A DNA stretch of 64,000 bases. It comes from Arthrobacter hankyongi (lineage in GTDB: Bacteria; Actinomycetota; Actinomycetes; Actinomycetales; Micrococcaceae). Position numbers and translations under genes: made by a program. The notes under the pieces are model-generated. The model was not told the DNA's origin. It made no database searches and saw only the letters and a list, made by a program, of their open reading frames with translations. The stretch lies in NCBI RefSeq assembly GCF_022012395.1, contig NZ_JAKLTQ010000002.1, positions 62,001 through 126,000 of the forward strand. The letters run 5' to 3'. Position 1 is the first letter of the stretch, and the number at the start of each line of letters is the position of its first letter. Positions 52,106-61,095 of this stretch are shown in pieces.

Positions 52106-52996
52106 TCAGCGCAGTCCCAGCAGCTTTACGGCGTTGTGCTTGAGGATCTTGGGCCGGACCTCGTCCCTGATCGGCAGTTCCGCGAAGGCGTCCAGCCATT
52201 TGGCCGGGGTGATCAGCGGGAAGTCGGTGCCGAAGAGCACCTTGTCCTGCAGCACCGAGCCGGCGAGCTTCACCAGGGACTGCGGGAAGTACCTCGGGGA
52301 CCAGCCGGAGAGGTCGATGAACACGTTCGCCTTGTGCGTGGCGATCGAGTTGGCCTCGTCCTGCCACGGCACCGAGGGGTGGGCCATGATGATCTGCAGC
52401 TCCGGGAAGTCCGCCGCGACCTCGTCCAGCAGCAGCGGGTTGGAGTAGCCCAGCTTGATCCCGGCGCCGCCGGGCAGGCCGGCACCCATGCCGTTCTGCC
52501 CGGTGTGGAAGACGGCCGGCAGGCCGAGCTCCTGCAGCGCCTCCCAGAGCGGGTAGAACCGTTCGTCGGCGGGGTTGAAGCCCTGCAGGCTCGGATGGAA
52601 CTTGAACCCGCGCACCCCCCAGTCCCCGGCCAGGCGCCTGGCCCGGTCGATCGCGTCCGCGCCGGTGAGCGGGTCCACCGAGCCGAACGGGATCAGCACG
52701 TCGTTGTTGCGTGCCGCGCCCTCGGCGATCTCCTCGATGCTGTTCGGCTCGTGCCCGAGCCGGGTCCGGGCGTCCACGGTGAAGACCACCGCGGCCATGT
52801 TCAGCCCCCGGTAGGTCTCCGCGATCGAATCCAGCGACGGGGTCCGGTCCCCGGCCCTGAAGTACTTGGCCGAGGCCTCCATCAGCGGCTGCGGCAGCGA
52901 GAGGTGGCCGTGGCTGTCCGCCTCGACATGCACGTGCATGTCGACCGCGGCCAGCGACGCGACGTCCAGCGCCGGTTCGTAGCGCACCGGTGCCAC
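52106..52996 (-). CDS. Amidohydrolase-family (type 2) C-C hydrolase/decarboxylase candidate
   Basis: A 296-residue metal-dependent TIM-barrel hydrolase of amidohydrolase family 2. Metal motifs are DMHVHVE, FKFHPSLQGF, VFHTGQNG, IMAHPSVPW and FGTDFPL. Members decarboxylate or hydrolytically split C-C bonds of aromatic and keto acids. As last gene of the hpe-like operon it is the candidate for splitting the 3-oxo-3-arylpropanoate into an aromatic acid and acetate. The GTG start (52996) comes two bases after the ligase stop, with GAGGG upstream. The exact reaction is inferred. Confidence 0.8.
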   Translation of the reverse strand: MAPVRYEPALDVASLAAVDMHVHVEADSHGHLSLPQPLMEASAKYFRAGDRTPSLDSIAETYRGLNMAAVVFTVDARTRLGHEPNSIEEIAEGAARNNDVLIPFGSVDPLTGADAIDRARRLAGDWGVRGFKFHPSLQGFNPADERFYPLWEALQELGLPAVFHTGQNGMGAGLPGGAGIKLGYSNPLLLDEVAADFPELQIIMAHPSVPWQDEANSIATHKANVFIDLSGWSPRYFPQSLVKLAGSVLQDKVLFGTDFPLITPAKWLDAFAELPIRDEVRPKILKHNAVKLLGLR

Positions 52997-52998
52997 GG

Positions 52999-54342
52999 CT
53001 ATGCCCTCGCGTAGGTGAGGGCGTTCTTGTATTCGCCGATGGCAATCGTGCCCGGGTCCACGAATTCCACGGCGACGCGGACGCGCAGCCGTTCGCGGAC
53101 CCGCTCGCCGATCCGCCAGGCCAGGTCGCCGGCCTCCGGTCCGCCGGCTCCTGCGGGCAGTTCGATTTCCAGTGGAATCGGATCGTCGAAGCGGACCTGC
53201 TCCGTCCGTTCCTTGCGCAGCCGCAGCGGGCCGGCGATCTCGGCGGAGAATCCCTCCATGACCACGTCGCGGATGGCACTGGGAAAGACGTTCATGGCCT
53301 TGTAGATCAGCATGTCGTCGGTGCGCCCGATGCAGCGGACAACCGGTGCCGTCCGCCCGCAGGCGCATTCGGAGGTGGCGAGCACCTCAAGGTGGTCCCG
53401 GGAACGGAAGCGCAGTACGGGGGTGGCCTGGCGGGTGAAGGTGGTGTAGACGGCCTCGCCCTTGGCTCCCGGAGTCCACTCGACGATGTCACCGGTGTCC
53501 GGATCGATCAGTTCCACGTAGACGTTGCGTCCGGCGGTGAAGTGCATGCCGGGGCCTTCGGGGCACTCGCCCCACAGCCCCGACATAACATCGCCCAGGC
53601 CCATGACCTCGCTGATCCGGGTGGCGCCCCAGTCCGAACGGATCCGGCCCCGGATGGCTTCCTGGCCCAGCCCGGGTTCGCCGCCGGCGATGATGGTCCG
53701 TACCGCCAGTTCGCTCGCCGGACGTTCCAGGACCTCTGCGCACCGGCCGGCGAAGAAGGTGGCGAACGACGCCGTGCCAACGATCGTGTCCACCTTCAGC
53801 TTTTCCGTGATGGCAACCATGCGCGCCGGGGTCTGGCCTCCGACCCAGACCAGCGTGGCGCCGATGCGTCGGATCGCGTCCGCATAGGGCATGCCGCCGG
53901 CCACGAGTGGCATGCCGGTGGTCAGGGCCACCACGCTGTCCTTGCGGATACCGGCCGTGAAGAACATGTTGGCGATGCTGTCGGTCCACGCCAGCCGGTC
54001 TTCTTCGGTGAGGCCGAAGAAGACCGGAGCCCCGGTGGTCCCGGAGGAAGCGATGACCTGGCTGACCTCCGGGTCTTCCACGCCCTGCAGGTCGCCGAGC
54101 ATATTGTCCGTGACAGCCTGCTGCTGCCCGGCACGCAGGTCATCCTTCGTAGTGAACGGGACCTGGGTCCACAGTTGCGGCTCGGCCGCCCGCCGGGCGT
54201 CGATCCCGGCCAGCCGGGCGGCATAGAACGGCGAACGGCCGGCCAGCCCGGTCAGGAAGGGTGCCAGCTGGGCGCGCTGCCATGCCTGCAGTTCGTCCCA
54301 TGGCTTGGTGTCGAATTCCGGATCCCAGAGTTGGTCGGTCAT
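52999..54342 (-). CDS. PaaK-like acyl-CoA ligase/adenylate-forming enzyme
   Basis: A 447-residue adenylate-forming protein of the phenylacetate-CoA ligase group. Visible are the ATP loop IASSGTTGAPVFFG, VMGLGDVMSGLWGEC, and the C-domain VRCIGRTDDMLIYKAMNVFP with GEYKNALTY near the end. It could activate a carboxylated intermediate (aroyl-acetate) as CoA thioester, as in the known acetophenone pathway, or another product. It is seventh of eight genes in the operon. No thiolase lies in the window. Confidence 0.82.
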   Translation of the reverse strand: MTDQLWDPEFDTKPWDELQAWQRAQLAPFLTGLAGRSPFYAARLAGIDARRAAEPQLWTQVPFTTKDDLRAGQQQAVTDNMLGDLQGVEDPEVSQVIASSGTTGAPVFFGLTEEDRLAWTDSIANMFFTAGIRKDSVVALTTGMPLVAGGMPYADAIRRIGATLVWVGGQTPARMVAITEKLKVDTIVGTASFATFFAGRCAEVLERPASELAVRTIIAGGEPGLGQEAIRGRIRSDWGATRISEVMGLGDVMSGLWGECPEGPGMHFTAGRNVYVELIDPDTGDIVEWTPGAKGEAVYTTFTRQATPVLRFRSRDHLEVLATSECACGRTAPVVRCIGRTDDMLIYKAMNVFPSAIRDVVMEGFSAEIAGPLRLRKERTEQVRFDDPIPLEIELPAGAGGPEAGDLAWRIGERVRERLRVRVAVEFVDPGTIAIGEYKNALTYARA

Positions 54343-54371
54343 GTGTCTTCCTCAGTCAGTCGGTGGCTGCG

Positions 54372-55469
54372 TCAGTGCTTGTGGGAGTGGGTGTGGACGC
54401 CTTCGACATCCGCCGCCGTGGCGGCCGGGGCGCCGGAGATGCTGCCGGCGATCCAGCTCATCATGCCGGCGGAGGCATCGAAGGCCGGCTTGCGTTCCGC
54501 ATTGGACCAGACCGTCTCGGGACGGCACTGGAGCAGGACGAGGTTCATGCCCGGCGGCAGTTCCTCGTCGACGGCGAACTCGATGTCCTGGGGCGCGCGG
54601 TGGATCTTCTCGAGGCGCTTGCCCAGGGTGGCCAGGGCCACGACCTCGTCGTCGTCCAGGCAGAGCACTTCGCGGCGCTCTGCCGGCACGTCCTGGGGTG
54701 CATCTCCGCGCCGGTATTCGATGTGTTTGTGGCCCGGGGTGCGGTCCACGATGGCCAGCCCGATCTTGTCCACCAGGAACCTGTCCGGCGTGACTTCGCC
54801 GCCGACCACGGACAGTCCCAGCCCCCAGCTGGCCTCCAACACGATCTTGGACCGGTCCCCGCTGGTGGGGCTGAGCGTGAACATCACCCCGGCGGACCGG
54901 GCGCGCACCGTTTTCTGGATGACCACGGCCATTTCGACGGCGTGCGGCTCGATCTCCTTTTCGGCCAGATAGGAAAGCACCCGGCCGGCGAAGACGCTGA
55001 GGTAGCACTTGTGCACGTAGGCCAGCACGTCCTCGGCTCCTGTGATGTCCACCCAGGTTTCGAACTCGCCGGCGAAGCTGGCGCCCACCGAGTCCTCCGC
55101 GGTGGCACTGGAGCGCACCGCCACGGCCATGTCCTCCACCCCGGTGTCCCGGCACAGCCCGGCATAGGCGGCCCGGATGCCGTCTGCCACCTCCTGGGGC
55201 AGGGGCACCTGCGCCAGCCGGGCAGTGATGGTGCGTTCGGCGTCGTCGAACGCTGCCTGGCCGGCGTCCGGACCGAGCCGGCCGAGCACTTCGGAGGTGA
55301 ACTGCCGCAGGCCGGCCTCGTCCAGGTAGCGGCGGTAGGCGGCGGCGGTGACCGCGAAGCCCGGGGCGACAGGCAGTCCGGCGGCCGTCATCGCGGCCAG
55401 CCCGGCGGCCTTGCCGCCCACTTCGCGGACATCCTGGCAGGACGGGTTGCTGAATTCGAGCGTGTACAT
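54372..55469 (-). CDS. hpeI: Aryl kinase ATP-grasp subunit, HpeI-like
   Basis: A 365-residue PEP-synthase-N-domain protein, paralogous to 15075-16247: VGGKAAGLAAMTAAGLPVAP, VAVRSSATAEDSVGASFAG, AGVMFTLSPTSGDRSKIV, APQDIEFAVD. It should bind ATP and phosphorylate the histidine of the partner subunit encoded 28 bases upstream. It ends HTHSHKH, a histidine-rich tail; in the cre-like pair that kind of tail is instead on the other subunit. Substrates of HpeHI are 4-hydroxyacetophenone and acetovanillone. Confidence 0.85.
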   Translation of the reverse strand: MYTLEFSNPSCQDVREVGGKAAGLAAMTAAGLPVAPGFAVTAAAYRRYLDEAGLRQFTSEVLGRLGPDAGQAAFDDAERTITARLAQVPLPQEVADGIRAAYAGLCRDTGVEDMAVAVRSSATAEDSVGASFAGEFETWVDITGAEDVLAYVHKCYLSVFAGRVLSYLAEKEIEPHAVEMAVVIQKTVRARSAGVMFTLSPTSGDRSKIVLEASWGLGLSVVGGEVTPDRFLVDKIGLAIVDRTPGHKHIEYRRGDAPQDVPAERREVLCLDDDEVVALATLGKRLEKIHRAPQDIEFAVDEELPPGMNLVLLQCRPETVWSNAERKPAFDASAGMMSWIAGSISGAPAATAADVEGVHTHSHKH

Positions 55470-55497
55470 GGTCTGAATCCTTACGTCTCCGGACGGC

Positions 55498-57369
55498 TTA
55501 GCGGGCGGCCACAGCGGCGTCGTCGAGGTCCGTGTCCCCGGCGTCGTCTGCGTCGAGCACGACGACGGTTCCCGCCTTGCCGTCGATGCGGACCCGCTGG
55601 CCGGTCTTCAGCCGGGCGGTGGCGAAGCCGGTGCCCACCACGGCGGGGATGCCGTATTCGCGGCAGACAATCGCGGCGTGGCACATCATGCCGCCGATGT
55701 CGGTGATCACGCCGGTGGCCACGGCGAAGGCGGCCGCCCAGGACGGCGCGGTGATCGGGGCGACCAGGATCTCGCCCGGCTGCAGCAGCGGCAGGTCCTT
55801 TTCCGAACGCAGTACGCGGACGGGGCCTTCGACCACGCCGAGGGACCCCGGGATGCCGTTGAACGAATTTCCTGCCGAACCGGAGGCCCCGAGCCAGTCA
55901 TTGACGCGCTCAGTGGTGACGCCGTAGTTCATCACCGCGAAGGGGTCGGTGACCTGCTGCGGCGGGATGCCGTAGGCCGGCGGGGCGGATGCGGCCTGCA
56001 GGGCGGCGACGATCGGCTTGCGGCGCTCGATCTCGGCCTGCCAGCGCTGCTTGCCGCGCGCCGGCACGCCGATCGCCCACGCCTGCACGACGTCGGCCAG
56101 GACGGTGTCCAGCTCGAAACGGTTCAGGTAGAACATGTCGTCCGCCTCGGCGAGGAAGCCGGCGTCCACCAGGAACGCGGCCAGTTCGCGGGTCTTCTCC
56201 CAGAACACGTTGTGGGACCAATGCTCCACGTAGATGTTGTGCTCTTCGATGTACGGGAACACCTTGCGGGCCAGACCCAGCAGTTCGTCGAACTGCCGGG
56301 CCTCGTCCTCGGTCAGCAGCGCACGGTACTCGTCCACGATCTCGTCGCGCTCCTCGCGCAGCCGCTCGATCGGGCGGGAAATGTCCTCGCCGGCGGCCAG
56401 CTTGGCGGCATAGCGGGCGATGCCCTGCAGCGGCACGGACAGATCCGAGTTCCAGGTCTCCTGGTCGTGCGTGAAGCCGTACTCGGTGAAGTAGTTGAAC
56501 CACGGATGGCGGGCGGCCTCGAAATCCTGCAGCCAGGCGCGGCCGTTGCCGGATTCCTGCAGGCGCCCGCGCAGGACCGCGAACGGTTCCCCGGCGGCGA
56601 GCTCGCCGGCCAGGCCCAGCTCGTTGGCCCGGGCAGCGAGCTTGCGCAGTTCGTCATCGGGCCGGAAGGCCAGCACATCCACGCCGGCGACCATCCTGGA
56701 GATGCTCTGCTCGGTGATCAGCGGGAAGGCCTGCTTGCAGAACTGGAAGAAGGTGATGTAGCCGCCGTAGCCCAGGTTGAGGAATTCGAAGTGGTACTGC
56801 CAGATGGCGAAGAACTCGTCGATCAGCCGGTGGTAGTTCTCGATCACGGCCACGGAGCTGGAGCGGCCGCGGGCCTCGTCGACCACCTCGTCCGGGTCAT
56901 ATTCATCCAGCTTCGGGAAGGTGATGGAGCGCAGGGACTCGACGGCGCCGTCCATCTTGGTCTTCCACTTCCCGTACAGCTCGTCCCAGTTGGCGTAGTA
57001 GTAGCCGGCGCGCTGCTGGAAGACGCCCACGCGCTCCTGGATCCGTTCCGGATCGGTGACGGCCAATGGGGCGATATAGACGTAGCCGTTGACCACCCGC
57101 ACGTCCAGGCCCAGGGAAACCGGCAGCGCGAAGATGCGGGTGCTGAACGCCCCGGCGCCGTAGTAGACCGCTTCGGCGCCGATGCTGTCGAACGGGTGGC
57201 AGCCGCGGGACCAGTGCATGGTGTCCGCGAACCAGAACTGGGCGTCCTCATGCTTCCGGGTCTCCTCCGAGGGGACCAGGTAGTAGGGGTACATGGTTTC
57301 CCAGCCTTCGGCGCCCTGCGGTGCCTCGGCCTCGTGGAAGAACGGGAAACGGGAGATGTCCTGGCTCAT
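55498..57369 (-). CDS. hpeH: Aryl kinase phosphohistidine subunit, HpeH-like
   Basis: A 623-residue protein paralogous to 16326-18191. It has a central aromatic-kinase region (YHFEFLNLGYGGYITFFQFC) and a C-terminal swivelling domain with catalytic His564 in GGMMCHAAIVCREYG. Together with the ATP-grasp subunit it should phosphorylate the phenolic OH of a hydroxyacetophenone. The start is the ATG overlapping the HAD phosphatase stop (ATGA). Only the residue before His differs from the cre-like kinase (Cys versus Ser). Confidence 0.85.
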   Translation of the reverse strand: MSQDISRFPFFHEAEAPQGAEGWETMYPYYLVPSEETRKHEDAQFWFADTMHWSRGCHPFDSIGAEAVYYGAGAFSTRIFALPVSLGLDVRVVNGYVYIAPLAVTDPERIQERVGVFQQRAGYYYANWDELYGKWKTKMDGAVESLRSITFPKLDEYDPDEVVDEARGRSSSVAVIENYHRLIDEFFAIWQYHFEFLNLGYGGYITFFQFCKQAFPLITEQSISRMVAGVDVLAFRPDDELRKLAARANELGLAGELAAGEPFAVLRGRLQESGNGRAWLQDFEAARHPWFNYFTEYGFTHDQETWNSDLSVPLQGIARYAAKLAAGEDISRPIERLREERDEIVDEYRALLTEDEARQFDELLGLARKVFPYIEEHNIYVEHWSHNVFWEKTRELAAFLVDAGFLAEADDMFYLNRFELDTVLADVVQAWAIGVPARGKQRWQAEIERRKPIVAALQAASAPPAYGIPPQQVTDPFAVMNYGVTTERVNDWLGASGSAGNSFNGIPGSLGVVEGPVRVLRSEKDLPLLQPGEILVAPITAPSWAAAFAVATGVITDIGGMMCHAAIVCREYGIPAVVGTGFATARLKTGQRVRIDGKAGTVVVLDADDAGDTDLDDAAVAAR

Positions 57370-58241
57370 GGTCGGGCTCCTTGCGTCAGTGGAAGGGTGG
57401 GATAGAGCAGTTGGTACAGTTCGGCGACGTCGGCGACGGCGAGGTCGGGACGGGCGTCGCCCTCGAGGGTGCGCAGGTGCTCCCCGGTGGTGGCCCCGGA
57501 GAGCACCAGGGCGCTGTTGGCGCCCATGTGCCGGGCGAGCCGGATTTCCACGGTGGCATCGCCGACCACGGTGACCTCGGCCGCCGGCACGCCGAGCCGG
57601 CGCAGCAGGGTCTCGGCCAGCGCCGTGGACGGCTTGCCGAGGACCTGCGGCGTGGCGCCGGTGGCCCAGCCGATCGCGTTGGCGACCGCGGCCGAGACGC
57701 ACACCGATTTGTCCAGGCCCCCGTGGAACCAGGGCACGTCCACGGTGGTGAACAGCGGGGCGCCGGCATCGACGGCCAGGCTGGCGGCGTTGATCACCTC
57801 GGTGCTGTAGCCGTCCGCGGCGCCCACGACGACGACGTCGGCCAGCCCCGGCTGGCCGGGTTCGGCCAGGTCGACGCCGAGTCGGCGCAGCGGTGCGGCC
57901 AGGCCCTCTGCGCCGGCGGCGAGCACCCGGGCCCCGGGGTAGTGGTGCGCGATGTATTCCGCCGCGGCGCTGCCGGCGGTGGCGAAGTCCTCGTCGCGGA
58001 CGCCGATGCCCTGGGCGCGCAGGTGGGCGGCATATTCGGCAGGCGTCTTCTCCGAGGCATTGGTGCAGACGACGACGGCGTGGCCGGCCTCGTAGAGGGC
58101 CGCCACCAGGTCCGCGGCGTGCGGCATGGCCTCCCCGCCGGCGCCGCCGGCGCGCTTGGTGCGCATCAGGCAGCCGTCCACGTCCAGCACCCAGCCCCGG
58201 GAGCCGAGCACGGTGGCGTTCGCCTTATCTACGGCGCTCAC
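57366..58241 (-). CDS. hpeD: HAD-superfamily phosphatase, HpeD-like
   Basis: A 291-residue HAD (IIA/NagD-type) phosphatase. The nucleophile is Asp20 and the acid Asp22 (WVLDVDGCLM); motif II is VVVCTNAS, the lysine is in LGKPS and motif IV is VVGDATVE. It is the only phosphatase of the operon and should remove the phosphate after carboxylation. It is unrelated in fold to the HD phosphatase of the cre-like pathway. Overlapping ATGA junctions on both sides couple it to the carboxylase and kinase genes. Confidence 0.8.
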   Translation of the reverse strand: MSAVDKANATVLGSRGWVLDVDGCLMRTKRAGGAGGEAMPHAADLVAALYEAGHAVVVCTNASEKTPAEYAAHLRAQGIGVRDEDFATAGSAAAEYIAHHYPGARVLAAGAEGLAAPLRRLGVDLAEPGQPGLADVVVVGAADGYSTEVINAASLAVDAGAPLFTTVDVPWFHGGLDKSVCVSAAVANAIGWATGATPQVLGKPSTALAETLLRRLGVPAAEVTVVGDATVEIRLARHMGANSALVLSGATTGEHLRTLEGDARPDLAVADVAELYQLLYPTLPLTQGARP

Positions 58242-59710
58242 AGCGCTGCCTCCTGGGTGTGCGGTCGTTCAAGCGAGAATTTCGTGCTGCCGTCGCTGAC
58301 CGAGACCGAGTGCAGCTTCGGGCGGTCCTCCAGCAGGGAAAGCAGCCGCTTCAGCGATGAGGCGGGGGAAGAGGTCTTGGCCGCGTACATCGCGTCCACC
58401 TGCTCGGTCGGCATCACCGCGCGCAGCAGCAGTTCCTCGTCGCCGATGGTGGCGCCGAAGCGGCGCCGCAGGTCCGCAATGGTGACGTCCCCGCCGTCGT
58501 TCACCGGCTGCTGGCCGCGCTTGGTGGCCATCGCCCGGTCCAGCAGTTCCGGGTTCACCGGGCCGGGCAGCGGCCCGAAGTCTCCGCGCAGCAGGTCGAT
58601 CACTTCGTCGGAGATCTGCTTGTAGCGTTCGCCCGAGATCACGTTCAGGGTGGCCTGGGTGACGATGTACTGTGCGAACGGGGTCATCACGATCGGCCAG
58701 CCTAGATCCTCGCGCACGTGCACGGATTCCTCGATCACCGCGTCGAACAGTTCCGGTCGGCGGATCTCGCCCAGCTGGCGGCGGGTGGTGGACTGCACAC
58801 CGCCGGGGATGGTGTGCCGGTAGTAGGCCTCGTCGTATTCGTTCGGCGTGCCGACCGGCAGGTTCTTGATTTTCGCCTGGCGCTTCAGGTAGTCCGAGGC
58901 CCGGTCCATGGCGTCCAGGTCCACGTCCACGTTGTGGCCGCGGGCGCGCAGATTGCGTACCAACTGTTGGGCCGCGGGGTGGGAGGCGCCGTTGGCCAGC
59001 GGCGGCAGCGCACAGTGGATGGTGGGGATCCCCAGGTCCGCTGCCTCCAGGACGGTGATCGGGGAAATGCCGGTGGTGGTGTGCGAGTGGATTTCCTCCA
59101 GTTTCTTGCCGGACAGGGCCCCCTGCAGCCTGGGCACCAGGCTGCGCACGCGGTCCGGCGTCAGCAGCCCGGCAGGGTCCTTCAGGTAGATGCCGTCAAT
59201 GGCGGGGGAACCGTCGAGTTCGGCGATCTTCTGTACGAAGTAGTCGTCGGTGTGCACCGGGCTCGTGGTGTAGCACACACCGCCGATGACCTCATCGAAG
59301 CCCACCCGCTTGGCCATTTCCGCGGTCCGCCTGGCCCCTTCCATATCGTGCATCGGGTCGATCACCCAGAGCCGGGTGATCCCGTTGCGGGCCAGCAGGC
59401 TGAAAGCCAGCTCGAAGACCGCGTCGGGGGTGCGGTGGAAGGTGATGAACCGCTTGCCGGTGGTCAGGAATCCCAACTTCGTGTGCGGCATGCGGTCCCG
59501 TGCTGCGCGCAGCCGTTCCCACGGATCTTCGCGGTGGTAGCGCACGGCCGTGGCCAGGACGGTGCTGGAAGCCAGCTCGATGGCCCGGTAGCCCGCCCGG
59601 TCCAGTTCCGGCGACACGCCTTCCACCATCCGGGTGGTGACGCCTGTGGCACCCCAGATGCTTTGGTTTCCGTCCCGCAGGGACACATCCACGAGGTTGA
59701 TGTCTGCCAT
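58238..59710 (-). CDS. Carboxyltransferase subunit of a biotin-dependent carboxylase (pyruvate carboxylase B type)
   Basis: A 490-residue protein with the HMG-CoA-lyase-type TIM barrel (residues 1-290) and a following PYC-OADA helical domain. Motifs are VSLRDGNQSIWGA at the start, the carboxylated lysine in YLKDPAGLLTP, and the metal HxH in EEIHSHTTTG. Pyruvate carboxylases have DGHQS; here it is DGNQS, suggesting a different acceptor. In the Hpe pathway the acceptor is the methyl group of the phosphorylated acetophenone. The ATG overlaps the biotin carboxylase stop (TAATG). Confidence 0.85.
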   Translation of the reverse strand: MADINLVDVSLRDGNQSIWGATGVTTRMVEGVSPELDRAGYRAIELASSTVLATAVRYHREDPWERLRAARDRMPHTKLGFLTTGKRFITFHRTPDAVFELAFSLLARNGITRLWVIDPMHDMEGARRTAEMAKRVGFDEVIGGVCYTTSPVHTDDYFVQKIAELDGSPAIDGIYLKDPAGLLTPDRVRSLVPRLQGALSGKKLEEIHSHTTTGISPITVLEAADLGIPTIHCALPPLANGASHPAAQQLVRNLRARGHNVDVDLDAMDRASDYLKRQAKIKNLPVGTPNEYDEAYYRHTIPGGVQSTTRRQLGEIRRPELFDAVIEESVHVREDLGWPIVMTPFAQYIVTQATLNVISGERYKQISDEVIDLLRGDFGPLPGPVNPELLDRAMATKRGQQPVNDGGDVTIADLRRRFGATIGDEELLLRAVMPTEQVDAMYAAKTSSPASSLKRLLSLLEDRPKLHSVSVSDGSTKFSLERPHTQEAAL

Positions 59711-61095
59711 TAGTGCACCTCCTGTTCGACGTCGTTGCCGAGGTAATCGTTGAGGTAGTCGTTGAGCCAGTGGGTGGTGACCACGTTGCTGCGGTAGTCC
59801 TGATGCGCCAGGATCCGCCGCAGCAGCGGCAGCGAGGTGGTGACGCCACCGATCTCGAACTGCTCCAGGACCGAGTCCATCCGTTCGACGGCGGCCGTCC
59901 GATCCGGGGCCCAGACGATCTGCTTGCCCATCAGTGCGTCATAGAAGGGCGGGAACCGGTAGCCCTCATAGATATGGGAGTCCAGTCTGGCCCCGCCGGC
60001 GGCAGGCGGGCGCCACCGGGCCACGGTGCCGGGTGAGGGCGCCAGCGAGTTGTCCGGGTCCTGGGCCGTGATGCGGCACTCGATGGCGTGGCCGGTGAGC
60101 CGGATGTCGGCTTGGCGCAACGTCATCGGGTGGCCCAGGGCGGCCAGCAGCTGTTCGCGGACCAGATCCACACCGGTGACGGCCTCGGTGACCGGGTGCT
60201 CCACCTGCAGCCGCGGGTTGACCTCGAGGAAGGCCAGCTCGTCCCGTGTGACGTCGTAGAGGAATTCCACCGTGCCCAGGCCGACGTAGTCCAAGGCGTC
60301 GGCGATCTTCAGGGCGCTGGTGTGCAGCAGGGTGCGGGTGGCTTCCGGCAGCGCGGCGCAGGGAGCCTCCTCCACCACCTTCTGGTAGCGGTACTGGACC
60401 GAGCATTCGCGTTCGCCCAGGTGGACGCGGTTGCCGTGGCGGTCGCCGAGGACCTGGACTTCCACGTGCTTGGCGTCCGTGACGAACCGCTCCAGGAACA
60501 CGGTGCCGTTGCCGAAGGCCGACTCCGCCTCGGCCGAAGCCAACTGCCAGGCGTCCTGCAGCTCTTCGGGGCCGGTGACCAGCTTCATGCCGCGTCCGCC
60601 GCCGCCGTGCGCGGCTTTGACCAGCACCGGATAGCCGATCCGCCCGGCCAGTTCCCGGACCTCGGCCGCAGTGCCGGCGGTGCCTCCGGCGGAGACCGGC
60701 ACGCCGAGGGACTCGGCCAGGCGCCGTGCGGTGAGTTTGTCGCCGAGCGCTTCCAGCGCCTCCGGGGAGGGGCCCACGAACACGATGCCGTTTTCGGCGC
60801 ACTGCCGGGCGAACTCCGGATTCTCGGAGAGGAAGCCGTAGCCGGGATGGATGGCCGTGCAGCCGGTGGAGATGGCCGCCTGCAGCACCGCGTTCATGTT
60901 CAGGTAGCTCTCGCCCGGCCGTGGTCCGCCGAGCACGACTGTCCGGCCGGCCCGGCGGGCTCCGAGGGTGCTGCGGTCTGCGGCGGAGACGCCCAGGACG
61001 GTATCGTAGCCGAGCCGGTCGCAGGCCTCGATGATCCGCAGCGCGATCTCGCCGCGGTTGGCCACGAAGACGCGCTCGGTCTGTCGTTCCGTCAT
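59710..61095 (-). CDS. Biotin carboxylase subunit
   Basis: A 461-residue ATP-grasp enzyme of the AccC type that carboxylates biotin with bicarbonate and ATP. Visible are FVANRGEIALRIIEACDRLG, IHPGYGFLSENPEFA, the glycine-rich KAAHGGGGRGMKLV, and LEVNPRLQVEHPVTE with the catalytic Glu/Asn region. The length equals ordinary AccC, so no carrier domain is fused. It overlaps BCCP at its start and the carboxyltransferase at its stop, forming a three-subunit carboxylase (HpeCBA-type). Confidence 0.9.
   Translation of the reverse strand: MTERQTERVFVANRGEIALRIIEACDRLGYDTVLGVSAADRSTLGARRAGRTVVLGGPRPGESYLNMNAVLQAAISTGCTAIHPGYGFLSENPEFARQCAENGIVFVGPSPEALEALGDKLTARRLAESLGVPVSAGGTAGTAAEVRELAGRIGYPVLVKAAHGGGGRGMKLVTGPEELQDAWQLASAEAESAFGNGTVFLERFVTDAKHVEVQVLGDRHGNRVHLGERECSVQYRYQKVVEEAPCAALPEATRTLLHTSALKIADALDYVGLGTVEFLYDVTRDELAFLEVNPRLQVEHPVTEAVTGVDLVREQLLAALGHPMTLRQADIRLTGHAIECRITAQDPDNSLAPSPGTVARWRPPAAGGARLDSHIYEGYRFPPFYDALMGKQIVWAPDRTAAVERMDSVLEQFEIGGVTTSLPLLRRILAHQDYRSNVVTTHWLNDYLNDYLGNDVEQEVH

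Noticed and set aside
57366-58241. HAD protein as NagD-type housekeeping phosphatase unrelated to the operon
   Set aside because: Stop/start overlaps on both sides tie it to carboxylase and kinase genes, so a pathway role is the simpler reading.
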